This document shows, in pieces, positions 1-11,791 of a stretch of DNA of 64,000 nt (the first letter of the stretch is position 1; each line of letters begins with the position of its first letter). Made by a program: the position numbers and the translations under genes. This DNA comes from Entomortierella parvispora (taxonomy: Eukaryota > Mortierellomycota > Mortierellomycetes > Mortierellales > Mortierellaceae): NCBI GenBank assembly GCA_963573315.1, contig OY752149.1:620001-684000 (forward strand), given 5' to 3'. The notes under the pieces are model-generated. The model saw nothing but the letters and a program-made list of their open reading frames with translations, searched no databases and was not told the DNA's origin.

Positions 1-82
1 CTATCTTCAGTATTTGAACATTTCTCTAGTCTCTTCCAAACCTTTTGTCTCTTCCCCTGCCTTTCTCCATCCTTATAAGAAA

Positions 83-364
83 ATGGTGTTTGTCAAAACT
101 CATTCTCTCGGTTTCCTGACCCTCCTTGTCGCCTGTGTTTTGGCCGCGGCCGCCATGCCTGTCGCTGTCGCCAGCTGCCCAATTGGAATGATACAAGCCT
201 GCGGAATGAACGATTGCACACCCACTTGCGACGGCAGTGAACGTGGCTTTGCTTGCGACAAGGTATGCCGCTACGGCTGCACTTGTGATATCAAGAATGG
301 CTACTTCCGAAAGACTCGCACGAGTTCACAGTGCGTGAAATGCATCCCTCCTGAAGACCTCTGA
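83..364 (+). CDS. Secreted TIL-type cysteine-rich protein (putative protease inhibitor)
   Basis: Single exon, 93 aa. The first in-frame ATG is at 83, just after a CCTTATAAGAAA context. The N-terminus is a clear signal peptide: a Lys/His start, a hydrophobic Leu/Ala/Val core, and an Ala-rich cleavage region near residue 30. The mature part has ten cysteines. The spacing C-x3-C, C-x3-C, C-x3-C, C-x-C in the middle and two late cysteines fit the trypsin-inhibitor-like (TIL) fold, which has five disulfides. Family members usually inhibit serine proteases from an exposed loop. Here the loop around the fifth cysteine would decide specificity, and I cannot assign it. An AATAAA lies at 369-374, immediately after the stop. 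It converges with the KAT14-like gene. The secreted and disulfide-rich nature is secure; inhibitor activity is inferred. Confidence 0.8.
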   Translation: MVFVKTHSLGFLTLLVACVLAAAAMPVAVASCPIGMIQACGMNDCTPTCDGSERGFACDKVCRYGCTCDIKNGYFRKTRTSSQCVKCIPPEDL

Positions 365-368
365 TGTG

Positions 369-374
369 AATAAA
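369..374 (+). terminator. Polyadenylation signal of the TIL-type gene
   Basis: AATAAA lies 5 nt after the stop codon of the cysteine-rich gene. Confidence 0.5.
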
Positions 375-531
375 AGCTCACTTGGGGATGCGACCACAGC
401 GTTGCACCTGAAAATCGTAACGGCGACCACTGGTTACCAGGCGCTTCTTGTTGTGAGGCGTCCAATGAGTGAATAATCAGGGACGGAATCGTGGTGTAAT
501 TGTGTTATTGTTATTTATTCTCAGCTAGCGT

Positions 532-3500
532 TCACCGCCTCAGACGAACAAAGAAGGCATTGTGGCACATCACACTGTCTGGAGGAAGATACTCTTTGTA
601 AAAGTTGATCAAGAATTGCTCTGGCTTGAATCCAAACTTTTGGTACATGATCTAGAAGGACAACGAGAAAATTAACTTGTTAAGTTTACCATAGACGAGA
701 GAGTCGTGAGAGGGCAAGAGAATAAAGAGAGCTTACCATAGCTGGATTGTTGGCACTGACATGCAGGGTGATATCCCTGCTATTGGAGGCCTGCATCAAA
801 TGATACAGCATGAACCTAGAAAGCAAAAGCTAGAGTCAGCGCCTGAGGTCATACAAAACTCTCTTCCCTGAGAACTGCTGCAACTCAATTGAGTGATGGC
901 CAAGGTGTTAAAAATGGACTTACTGGCCAATACCCGCCTTCTCCCATCCTGCTGATACAGCGACATATGTAATGTATCCTTCAGGCGTCATGAAAGCACA
1001 TCCGACTACCAGTTTCTTGTAGAGGACCACCACAGAGTATTCTGGGTATTGCAACGCCTCAGTCACTAGAGTTCATAAAACACGCAAAGCATCTGTAAAT
1101 GATGGAGCACCAACAAAACTATTTCTTCCAAAAGATCACAATAAACTTACTGTCAATGCCAGGCCAGAAACGCCTACAAAGAATATCATTGACTTGCTTC
1201 AGATGCTCCCTCCTGAAGAAACAATAGTCAATGGGAGCATGGCCGGCTGACGGGTCCAGGTTGGATGCCCCATTTGCCAACCCCAATAACTGCTGTCGCT
1301 CCTGTTCCCGCAATTGCTGTTGCAGTTGCTGATGCCGCTCCATGGAGGACTGCTGACCAAACGATGCCACCGTGTCATCTCTCTTTCGCTTCTTGGCCGC
1401 CGCCTTGCCCAGCAATCCACTGAACGCAGGGTTGGTCCAGGGTGATGTTTTGGATGGATGACCTTGTCGAACTTTGATTTCATCCAAAACTTCCATCATG
1501 GCCGATCTTGATTCATAGTCTCTCCAAATAAAGTCGCTCAACACCTTGCCGGAGAAGGGACTCTTCCACACTGGATCCCAAGGCTTTCGAGTCAGACATT
1601 CGACAGGATTGCCCAACAGCCTCGATGCGAATGAATTTGCATAAGGCGTATGGTCAATCTTTTGAATCTTTGCCTGGAATTGTTCCTCTCGTATCCGTCG
1701 AAGCTCATATGGGTCGGGCGGGATATGTTTTGAAAGTCGTGTCAAATCCAGAGGCGACTCTAGGTGACCATGCATGTACTTTTCCATGTCAAAAATAGGG
1801 AGGTGTAAAAAGGCCTTCAGTCTCTTTAGTTGCAACTTCCGCTTGAATCGTGCTGCAACTGTCGGTAAGGCACTGGCCTTGGAGGCGTCTTCCAAAACCT
1901 GCAAAATATGCCACTCCTGTTGTCGCTGCAGCTGCTGGGCCGTCAAAACCGGCGGCGTTTTTGGAGAAGAATCAGTCAGCGATAGCCCATCCAACGACGG
2001 CTCTGCCTGGAAAGTCGAAATGCCCGGAGCGGTTGTTGTTGTTGTGTTTTTGGCACTGGTGGAGGTAGATTTGGCTACTATTTTGACTTTGGCTCGAGGC
2101 TTCGGCTGGTTGGCGGTTGTCATGGCGTTGATGTGAGCCTGAGAGAACTTCTTGCCACCACCAATCCTGACATGGGCTGAAGACTGGCCTGTGTTGTAGT
2201 TGTCGGCCATGGACACGTTCTTCATCTTGCGAGGCGACTCGTACTCAGTTGCTGGCTCTTTCAGTGAACTCTTCCTACGTCCATACTTTCCACCAGACGT
2301 TGGCATTGCAAAAGAGGCCTTTCGACCACCTTTCTTTGGAGACGTCATTGGGTCTTTGAAACGTTTTCCAGCTGTGCGTTTGGCGGCCATAGCTCTTCCA
2401 TGGGCTTCACGTATACTTTCGCCCCCAAGGTGTCCATCAGATCCATCTGACTCCATGTCCGAATCAATATCGCTCACTTCTGAAGATCCACGGTCATCGA
2501 TATCATCGTCCGAGATGTCTGACATATCCTGTACGTAATGGCTTTCGTCTATGATCTGTTGAACAGTCTCAGGCTTGATGTCAACCATGGAAGACTAATA
2601 GAAAATATCGTTAGCCTTGCGGGGTAGACGGTATATACAAGTCGAATCGCAAAGGTGTTAAGCCCCGAAATCTTACCTTTCTCCTCTTCTTTTTGCCACC
2701 AACAGCCAAAGCGCCCAAGCTGTTGACTCTGTGGATGAGTCTCCCAGGAGAATCATCGTCGATAAGGTCGGTCAAACGAAAGATCTCCTCCAAATTAATG
2801 GGTCCACCAGAGAAATCGAGCCCGGAAGGGTTGAAGTGGTGCTGAATACAGGCTGGAATTCCATGAAGATAGACCATGGGTCGGAACTCCTCTTCGTCAT
2901 CCGATTTCCAAAAGTTATCCTCGCCATCTCCCGAGTCATCCGAATCTCCTGCGGAAGAGAGTGAGGATCCTGACGAAAGCGAGAACTGTCGGCTCTATCA
3001 CGTCCAAAATGAACGAGGGATGCAAAGAAAGAAGAAGGAAAAAAGAAAGGCACCGTAGCCCAAATTGAGTGAGAAACTGCTGCATGGCCCAGAGTTTATT
3101 ACTCGAGACGATGGGATGTTCTTTGGTATAACGATCGAAACATGCTGCTCGAATATGGAAGCTAGGGCTCTACCTTGATTCTGGTATTAGGGACGCTAGA
3201 TGTAGGTCGAGGTTTCGCCGAGGTATGAAAATCATCATCGGACGATGTTTCGTCAAAACGAGTTTTCTTCTTCAAAGGTGAGCCCTTTGAACGCGCCCGT
3301 TTGTCCTTTGTCTTTGATCCTGAGAGCTTGGGCGCTCCAGTCTTGGGCACTGCCTTATTCTTTGGTTTTAATTCTAAATGGTAGAAAGACAAGGTTAGGA
3401 CATCTATCCAGTAATTCAGTTGAACGATTCGCGAAATAATGGGCCTTACTTCTGTTCCTGTCTGGAGGTGCCTTTTCAATCAACGTCCACCAACCTACAT

Positions 3501-4542
3501 CAAACGCAAATAAAATTCGAATTAGGACGACGCTTACAGGTCACCCATTGGATGCTGAATACTTCATATCACATGAAATATTACCGGAAGTTCCTTTGGT
3601 TTCCACTCCAGACAAGAAAATGTGGTTCTGCACTGATAATACACTGGCAACAGTGTTGTTCCACGTGGGGGATTCTAAAGTACAATGGCAATAATATTTC
3701 AGATTACAGTTACTTTGAGACGCACGATGGTCACCCTACCTCTGTAATTCCACTTACGCTCCTTATCGGGCAAGAGATAGGACCAGTACTCAAAGATAAA
3801 CTTGCAAATTTCCTCTTTCCAGCGAAAGTATTGCTGGTCAGGGTGAGCGTCCATGAGATTGTACAGGACAAGATGCACCAAAATGACCCTAATAGGGGAG
3901 ATCAAGTGTTAACGACCTTGGAATAGATACATCAACGACTCATCCGCCAGATGATAGTTCATTTACCAGCTCAATGCTGCCCTCTCAAAGAACTCAGGGC
4001 CTTGAGTGCATACGGAGCACTCGAATTTGAAAAACTCGTCCCCCTTCAACAGAGGTTTTGTCAAGCAAGAAACACAACCTAGAAAGAGCGCAGCAGGCCG
4101 TAAGTTAGTATCGACCGAGAGAGATAGTCTTCAGCAATAAAAATGTAGCCACCTCTCCCATAAGAAACTCACCAGAATGGAACTGTTGTCCACACTTTTG
4201 GCATGGCAGCATGGGCTCATCCCTGCCGCATGGAATAAATGATTAGCTCGTCTGTGAAGGATTTTGTTCAATTGCCTGTCAGGGTATAGCTGTGACCAGG
4301 TTAGGGTGTCCTTACGGTTCTTTGTCCTTGCCACAGTAACAGTAGATGCCTTCCTCGTTGCTCTTGTGGTCCGCGGCCCAATGAAGCTCTTCTGGCTAGC
4401 ATACACGAATCGAAATTCACAGAGACAAAGACGCGTTAGCAAAACTAACGTACATTATCCGCTCATTTGTCTGCATCCATGCTCCAGGTAGAGAATCCTT
4501 CAAAAACTCAGACATTAAGTCAAGTGGAGTTAATCCAGACAT
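532..4542 (-). CDS. KAT14: KAT14-like histone acetyltransferase with N-terminal PHD finger
   Basis: Thirteen exons in transcript order: 4542-4450, 4395-4316, 4222-4173, 4078-3967, 3888-3758, 3674-3585, 3494-3450, 3373-3174, 2994-2677, 2594-1151, 1065-924, 815-737, 651-532. Total 2904 nt, 967 aa. The exon starting at 2994 could instead start at 2985, still in frame. Residues 50-98 hold a C4HC3 zinc finger: C50-x-C52, C65-x2-C68, H73-x2-C76, C95-x2-C98. Next comes the KAT14 N-terminal block (around YFRWKEEIC), then a long basic/Ser-rich linker. The C-terminal GNAT domain (about residues 830-967) has FWPGID, YSVVVLYKK, HVSANNPAM and YQKFGF, all close to animal KAT14/CSRP2BP. Animal KAT14 sits in the ATAC complex with ADA2A and GCN5; the role here is inferred. 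Donors are consensus-like except GTTAGT after exon 1. Intron phase and the overall length support the model. Confidence 0.88.
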
Positions 4543-4562
4543 CACCACTTGCGCCGCCAGTT

Positions 4563-4607
4563 TTACAACTGGTCCAAATCAGTTGGTTCATGGAACATCC
4601 GAGGCAT
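4563..4607 (-). other. Short upstream ORF before the KAT14-like start
   Basis: A 14-codon ORF (ATG at 4607, TAA at 4563-4565) ends 20 nt before the chosen KAT14 ATG at 4542. An in-frame TGA precedes the main ATG, so the uORF cannot be joined to the protein without splicing. Whether the transcript includes it is unknown. Confidence 0.35.
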
Positions 4608-5455
4608 GATTTTGCTTTTCACGACGTGTACCTCGTATGGAAATTCGGTCACCCGGCTCCGCTTCTGTTGCGAGCCGTGGGCAGCCATCTCGAGTGAGTG
4701 TTGTTATCCAAGAAACTGCTGGTGCTCGAAAGAAGGAAGGGTTGAAGGAGAAATGGCGATTACAGATGAAGGCTGGTCGTGAGAGAAGCAGGCTGCTAAG
4801 CAGTAAGCGGCCAAGCAAGCATTGCAAACAACAACAAATCACGTGCTTGAACGCCACTAATTTCAAATTGGCCTGTCGCGAGTGCGACACGGATCTGCAG
4901 TCTGTCCCCGTCTTCTCGAGCGTTCATCGGCGATATGAACGTCGGATGAATTCTTTCAAAATCAAAACAGAACAATGGAGAACAACCATGACCACGTTGT
5001 TCGTGCCTCTTGCCATTGTCTTGCGTCAAGACCCAAGACGGCTGCCCATCCCCCAACATATTCGCACTGAACCGTACATTTGCCAAAATACATGATGACT
5101 ATTCACGGCTCCAAACGCCATTCGGAATCCACCTTATTTTCCCCTCGCCCTGCTGAATGTTTACATTTATGCTCCCTGTCCTTCTCTCTTGTTTTAACAA
5201 ACAATCCATGGCCACATGCTCCCATTAGAAAACATGAATACACACGTCCTTGATATTGGCTTTGTTAAAACAAGGTCCCTCCCTTTTGCTCACCGTACCA
5301 CACCCACCCTTCCTCCCTCCACAAACACATTGGTCTTGAGCCATGCCCGAGTTCGATACAACTGGGAGGCTTTCAATTGGGGTTAAAATACAGGTTTGCA
5401 CCAAAAGGACACTCCCTTTCTTTTGGCTCTCCAAGACCAAGGCGTCCTTCATTTC

Positions 5456-5481
5456 AAAAAAAAAAAAAAAAAAAAAAAAAA
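5456..5481. repeat. Poly-A tract
   Basis: Uninterrupted run of 26 A on the + strand, in noncoding sequence. Confidence 0.95.
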
Positions 5482-8400
5482 GAAGAGATTGCTCAGGTCG
5501 CACAAGGTGCTCCTTCCTTCCCCTCTTGTCCCTGTCTGTGCAGGTGGGAACCAGAACGGCCCGCCTCAACATATCTGTTGAGTGAGAGGACAAAGCAATG
5601 AGTATTGTCCAGACTTGCGTTTGAAAGCCCCATCCCAGGTCTTCCAGCCCTGCTTGTGGGGGACAAGACCAATGAAAAATGGAGGGAAAGATGGGGGTTA
5701 GAGACATGCCAAAAAAAAGGGTGGGGAGGCGAGCGGCGCGAGAGCAATTGTTGCTTTCCAACACCAAAAAGCAGGAAGGATGTTCGAATCATGGTGTTGG
5801 ATTGGACAACCCCGCAGACAGCTTTGCTTTTATTTGTTGAGAATCTCAAAGCTCAGTGCCTTTCCTTCGCTAGTTCGCGTAAATCTGTTAAAACGATTGG
5901 CGGCCTCTGTTCCTCTGTTCATCTCTGTTCCTCCATTAGTGGCTAGTGGCTTCTGTCCACAGTGTTTGTCATAGCTTTGTTGTCTTCCTCAGAGCAAGAG
6001 AACAGTAGAGTGTCGCTCTGTTTGTTCCGCGGAATCATCTCCCTGTTGAAGAAAAAAAAAAGAGATCTCGCGATTTAGAGTCTCGGTCTAACACGATAAT
6101 CTGGACGAACAAGAAGTGCGCGCGTCCATCATCCCACGTACTCCTCAAACCGTACCCCCCGACCAGGAGCAGGAAGTTTATCTGGATGCAAGTGAAGGAG
6201 AAGACCAAGGTGAGAAACATAATGCAAATGCAGGCGTTCTCTGTTGACTTTACATGCACAATGGCAATTCTTTTCTTTTGAGGACGGCAATTATTTGCGC
6301 ACTTACTTCTGAAATGATGAGCCAGTGAGAGAAGAGCCAGAGTGGAGGGCGCCAGATTGCAGGATTCCCAGCACAGGCTTGGGAGCCTTTTGTTCATTTC
6401 CCCCTTAGACTCTCATTATTCCCTCTCGCCCGCTCACGAACTAAGCAAGGGTCGAATGATCAAAACAAGGAGGGGTTTACCGTTTACGCCACGAACCGTC
6501 TTGCATTGTGGCAAAGTGGGCGAGAGGCGACAGATAGTTCCGACCGTTACAGGGCGGGTGCGTGTGGGAACGCAAGAAAACGACACCTACAACGGCAGAG
6601 TCCTTTTCGCCGGCTTACTCAGTTGCAACCAAGGAAACGTAGAAAGAACGATTGAATGAGAACAAGGCACGCACAAACAATTGCAACTGGAAAGAAAAAA
6701 CCGTAAAACGGCATTCAAGAAAGATCCCTCGAATCATATTTCCCTTGTGATGAAGAGAGATTGCACTTCTGCCCTCTCTCTCCCTTATTGTCGCCTCTCA
6801 CGATGAAAACGACGTGTCGGGAGAAGAAAAAAAACAGCGACGGACGTACAAAGGCACAGAGCAAAGGGAAAGGAGGGGATCCTGTGGTTCGCGCTCTTTT
6901 TTTCAAAAAAGTTGTGTTTGACCTTTGTGTTCAACGCCCTGCTTTTTCTTCTTTCCAAGTCCTTAAACTGCTCAAGTGTTAAGGGAAACTATGAAGAGAC
7001 TTTACTAATGTCGACCCTTGTTCATCTTCTTTTCTGCTGTTGTCAAGTGTTTGGCCCCATTTTCACACTCCGTTTCTGTCGCACAGCGTTTCCCGGAGTT
7101 TTTGAGTCCTTGGTGCATCTCACTCTGTCTATGGTGTTGCCCCTCTTCTTTTGTTGTCGAACCTCCTTTTTTCATGCAACTCAGTCGAGGGAGATTGGAC
7201 TGCCATGCACGTTTTGTTGTTTGGCGAACCCTGTTCAGTTTGCTCGTGTCGAAGAACAAATGACCTTTTTGTCCATGAGGAGGACGAGGTGGTGAGTGAA
7301 GAAAAGAAAAGTTCAACAGGGTTCGTGGGGCCGAGCGGAGGGTAAGAGAAAGAGTTCTTTTTTCTTCGACGTCGTTCGCTCTCGCAAGTTTTTTGGAACC
7401 TCTCGCAAGCAAAAAAATAAAATAAAAAGGTGTTCCCAGGAACTTTACTTCCTTTTTTTCTTCTCCGTTGGCCCCAGCAGAAGAAGAAAGGAAAAGGCCG
7501 ACCGAGATGCTCTTGGGAAGTTCTGTTACAGGTTGCAATTACAATTTGGATCTTCACTCCCTGGATTATCACGCGTCTTTTTGGTTTCTTTGGTCAGAAA
7601 CTTGAAAAGTGGAATGTTATTTTAAAAAAAATGAAAGAACTCTCTTCAATTTGGGTTCTCGGGGGAGAAGGGTAGAGTTAAGCGCGATCTCAGGAACCAA
7701 CGGGTGTCCTGTGGGAAGGTGGAATGGGCACATCGGTCTCAATCTTGTTCAAAGGCACTCCTCATCATCTTGGAAACTCTAAAAGGACCCTTTTTTGTTC
7801 TCACTCTAGGTAAAAGTTCAACTCTTCCGTACCTTTTTGCGGGTGTCGATTTGTGGAGACAAATCGTACATCTTTGAAGAAATGGTCATCCTTGAAGGCG
7901 CACAGGTCGATGATGGGGAGGTTGTCTCTCTCCTTTCATGATATATCGATGCATCAAAGACAGCTCGGCGTTGTCTGTCTGTGGATAAACTATGACAGTG
8001 TAGGGCAAGAGGGTAGGTGCAGGCTGGAAAAACCCAGGCCACAGGCAATTGGCCAAAAGCATCGACTGAAAGTAAAAAAAACAAAGAACCCACCTTCAGA
8101 TATAGTTTGGAAATGAGAATCGAGCGAGGGCGAGCGCCGGCAGGTGTGGATCATGCAAGAACAGACGATTTTGTCAGATACAAAATATCGGGCACGCTTT
8201 ATTGAATGCTCCCAAATAATGTCTTGTATCCGCAATTGAATAGAGCACAACCGAGGTGGGGTGCCAGAATTGAATGTCCTTCCTTCCTCTCTCGCAGTAG
8301 TCGAATGCACCTCTTTCTGTCCTTCTATTTGCACGCCCAAATAAACAATGGACTTCCGCTCTTGGTGTACAGTCTGCAGAACGAGACTAAAAAGACGGGC

Positions 8401-11400
8401 GAAAGAGACGAAAACTTGCTCACTGTGTATGTCTCTGCCTGCACGGTTTGTCTGATTGACCGGGTTCTCAACTGTGGAAAGTTATTTTTATTCCCTTCGT
8501 GGATCTTGCAGATCGGACAAAAGGACAAATGGTTCTTCGAGTCGGATGAAGGTAGTTCTTGTCCTATGGCTCAACATCGTGCCATGTTCCAATTAACTCT
8601 TGTTTTCTGACCACCCAGAAAGTCCATTGAAACCTCTCATCAAACAGCCTGCACTTGAGAAGCTCTGTGCCGATGACATCCTACAAACACGCCAGACAAA
8701 CAAACATTTTTTTGCGGAATAGCGGAATAGAACACCTTCCTTGCGGATTGAATCCCATTGTTGGCAGGGTCGAAATGAAGCAACCACGCCCAGTCCCTGC
8801 AACCCTGCCCCAGGGTCTTGCTCAACAAAACTTCCCTCCGTTGAACCTAATGGGCAGAGAGCTATCCCCTTGTTCCAGTGTCAACTGATCCTATCGGGCA
8901 CATGCAAGAAGTGGAAGCTGGGATTATTTCCTCACTTACGTGAACGATTTGGGGCGTGTTGAGAATAAAAGAACAAAACCTGTGATGCTGTGGCACATTG
9001 AGCAATTGACGGCGGCCGTCGGTCGGTCTATCAAATGGAAATATGTAAAAAGAGGACAATCGGGAGCTGTCCACCTCGCCGGGAAGGAAGAGGAAAGTGA
9101 GGGAAAGTACCTTGTGTACCAGTCTCATGCAGAGTGAGTGAGCACAATGATTGTCTCCAAATCACCGCCACTTTGGCGCTGGAAGGATGGGGTTGTTTTT
9201 GAGCTGATTCCTACCATCGGTCATCATCGAAGATTGCAAAAGAAAACGAGCACAAGAACAATTGACGCTTCATATTGCTGGTGTCCTGCATCGGAAAAGA
9301 CTTGGCGCCCACAACAAGAGCAACGTCGCGATGACCCTTGAAGTACACCCGAAACGTAAGGCACTACACCTCCCACTCCTCTTACCCCCACAAAAAAAAA
9401 GAGGAATGAGTGTCCAACGCCCGTTCTGTCGTAGCCCATCCCATCCATTGCAGGCAATGTCCGTCATTCCAAGCGTGGTGTGTCCGACGGCAATTAACTT
9501 TATCTTTCTGAACTGCATCCATTTTGCTCACTTTTTTCCTCTACCTCTCTGGCTCTCCTCTCCCCCGCCTTCCCAACGGTCGGCCTCTCATGTTTACCGA
9601 CACAAGCACACCTTCTCTCGCTCGTGCATTAGGCCCACTCTGCCCGTTCAGGACGGTTGGAGGAACTGAGAGAGCGATAGGGCACTGGTTCAGTTGTCTT
9701 GTCTTTATTATTGTTTGTCCCATGTTGCTCACAATCGTAGAAAATGATACATTCATTTTTTAACTGTCTCTCACCCTCTGTCTCTCAGTTGAAGAGGACC
9801 GAGAGCGAAGTGACGGACACTTTTACCAATATGTTTGTTGCGCGCCCGTAAACCATGTCGACATTCAACAGATGAGCAGTCTCGGGAGACTCTTCCGAGA
9901 ACTTTGTGAAGAAAAAGAAGACAGCAGGATGCCTCGGAGAGCAATAAAAGCAAGCCCTACCAGTCAAGAACAATAATTGCATCATGTTCCAATCATCACA
10001 GCCAAGAAATAGGACAAAAAACTGCGAAAGGGAGAAGGGAAATCCTTCAACCACAATGATGGCTTTCGTGTTCCTCGTGAGGAAAGCAAAGAAGCACTGT
10101 TGCCTGGGGGGGAAATCAAACCACAACGCCCTGCCGCGCAAGGAGTAGACTAATGATTCTGAGGAACGTCATGACCGGTTTTAACCTGATTCATCCAGGG
10201 GGCGATGGTCAAAACTCTGTCCATGATGACCGTGTCACTGTCGACAGAAAGAAGCACCTCCCCCACAGGTGGCAAAACTGGGTTAAATCGATGATACGAC
10301 GACGCACAAGAGATCAGCCTTGCAGCTGGGTGATGTGATTCCTTAGAGCAAAGCCTGTCGGAGCCTTTCGATTTTTAGCTCCAACCAAAAAACTGAACAG
10401 GAGACAGAGAGAGGCGGACAATGTCGAATTTTGGAACAGGAAGATCCATCGCCCCATGCTCTCGCGCCAAGAAGAGCAAACAAACAAACACTCAACGTAG
10501 CAACGCGACAATTGAAAGAGGAGGAGGAGGCGTGGAATCAGCCAAAGTGTTGTGATACCGGGGTTGATTTTTCCTACTCGCCGGTCGGTCGGTCCTCTTG
10601 GCTCTGACCCTAGAGTGGGCTTAGGTATCCTTGGAGCTTGTTATCCCTCGAGCCTCATTGTTTCCGTCTCGTGAACCACACTCAGCCTTGAGTTGTCACC
10701 TTGCACCTAAAATTGGAAGCAAGAGGGTGAGAACTCTTGCGTTTTCTATAGGACGAGTACTGTACTCTTCAATGTCGATCCTAATTGCTGTGGAAAGCGA
10801 ACTGAGAGGAGGAGATCCAAACCTGGCGCCAGGGTGTATATTACGGTCATTCCCACTTACCAGCCAGCAAGTTGACGGTCGGAGTCTGCAACTCTGGACG
10901 ATCGCAATCAAGTTTATGAACTTGAGACCGATTTGCTTCTCAGGAGTCAGACTCGTCAGGGTTGAATGTGCGGGAACAGGGCGCAGGAACGACCTCTGGC
11001 CGAGAGTTTGGTCGATCACGCTCCGGGAAGGCATCTGGGTTGAACCCTTTCTGAAGACCAAAGAGGACGCCGAGACAGAGCGATATATTGGATTGCTGAC
11101 TGGCCTTCAATTGCTGATGATCGCATTTGGCAGAATCGACGCGGGGAAAGAGCAGAGAAAGGGCACAACGACAAAGCGGAAACAGGGTCGGGCGATCAGA
11201 CTGTCCCAGAGAGTTTGATTGTGAACAATTCTGAAAAGAGCCATCCATCGCTTGCGTGCTTTTGTCCTTTCATCTCTTTCACCAGTGTCCCTTTTTCAGA
11301 GGCTTACAGCGGAGCAGGGCGAAGAGAGAGAGGCCATCGGCCTGTCCTAGATTGCATTCCCATCGCACGCACTACCGACACGGCAGCCCAGGTGCCGTGT

Positions 11401-11745
11401 CAGGCTAGCATCTGAATCTTTTTTAAGACCTTCAAAACCCGCTAAGATGAACCCTGTTTGTCGCTGAGGGCATCCACCGGGTTTTACTCTGGCACAAGGC
11501 ACTGGTCCTGGAGGCAGATCATCCGACGTTCGAGAAAAAAAAATCGCAGAGCAGCGAGCGCGGGCGGAACTTTAATAGGGGGCCAAAGTGTGAAAATGAT
11601 GGCCAGTGTGTGCAAGGGCAGGCAGGCAAGAGGAGGGGGAGGGGGCAGGAGTTCGGCGCCGAAGGGATTGACGCCCCGAAACGAATGGACGAGCCTGCAA
11701 GTCGGGACGAGAGGGTGGCAACAGCTTGTCAGTGCTGGTTGTCAG

Positions 11746-11753
11746 TATAAAAG
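11746..11753 (+). promoter_or_regulatory. Candidate TATA box
   Basis: TATAAAAG, followed 10 nt later by a small tandem repeat and then by pyrimidine-rich DNA reaching the NRG1-like start codon. If used, it would give a leader of about 2.2 kb or a spliced leader. Confidence 0.3.
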
Positions 11754-11763
11754 AAAGAAAAAA

Positions 11764-11791
11764 CAATCAACAATCAACAATCAACAATCAA
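11764..11791. repeat. Heptamer tandem repeat
   Basis: Four perfect copies of CAATCAA in tandem, just downstream of the candidate TATA box. Confidence 0.9.

Larger units (their letters stand above)
4543..11740. other. Gene-free interval of about 7 kb
   Basis: No reading frame here shows a recognisable domain, a signal peptide or a plausible splice chain. The frames present are short, Arg/Ser/Phe-rich and overlap each other on both strands, as expected of noncoding DNA. The longest (10631-11218, +) begins with TTG, has no family resemblance and is treated as chance. Features seen: a 26-nt A tract, many short T- and A-runs, and a single CACGTG near 4841. I see no terminal repeats, transposase or reverse transcriptase. 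It may be distal regulatory DNA of the NRG1-like gene, or it may hold noncoding transcripts. Confidence 0.6.

Noticed and set aside
5456-5481. A26 tract as evidence of a retroposed element
   Set aside because: No upstream coding remnant, target-site duplication or element homology is visible; plain A-runs are frequent in this interval.
7005-7572. Overlapping 177- and 147-codon frames on - strand
   Set aside because: Ser/Lys/Phe-rich low-complexity products from T- and A-rich DNA, overlapping in two frames; no homology seen.
10631-11218. 195-codon open frame on + strand
   Set aside because: Starts with TTG, mixed composition, no domain or signal, no splice context; likely chance in a long noncoding interval.
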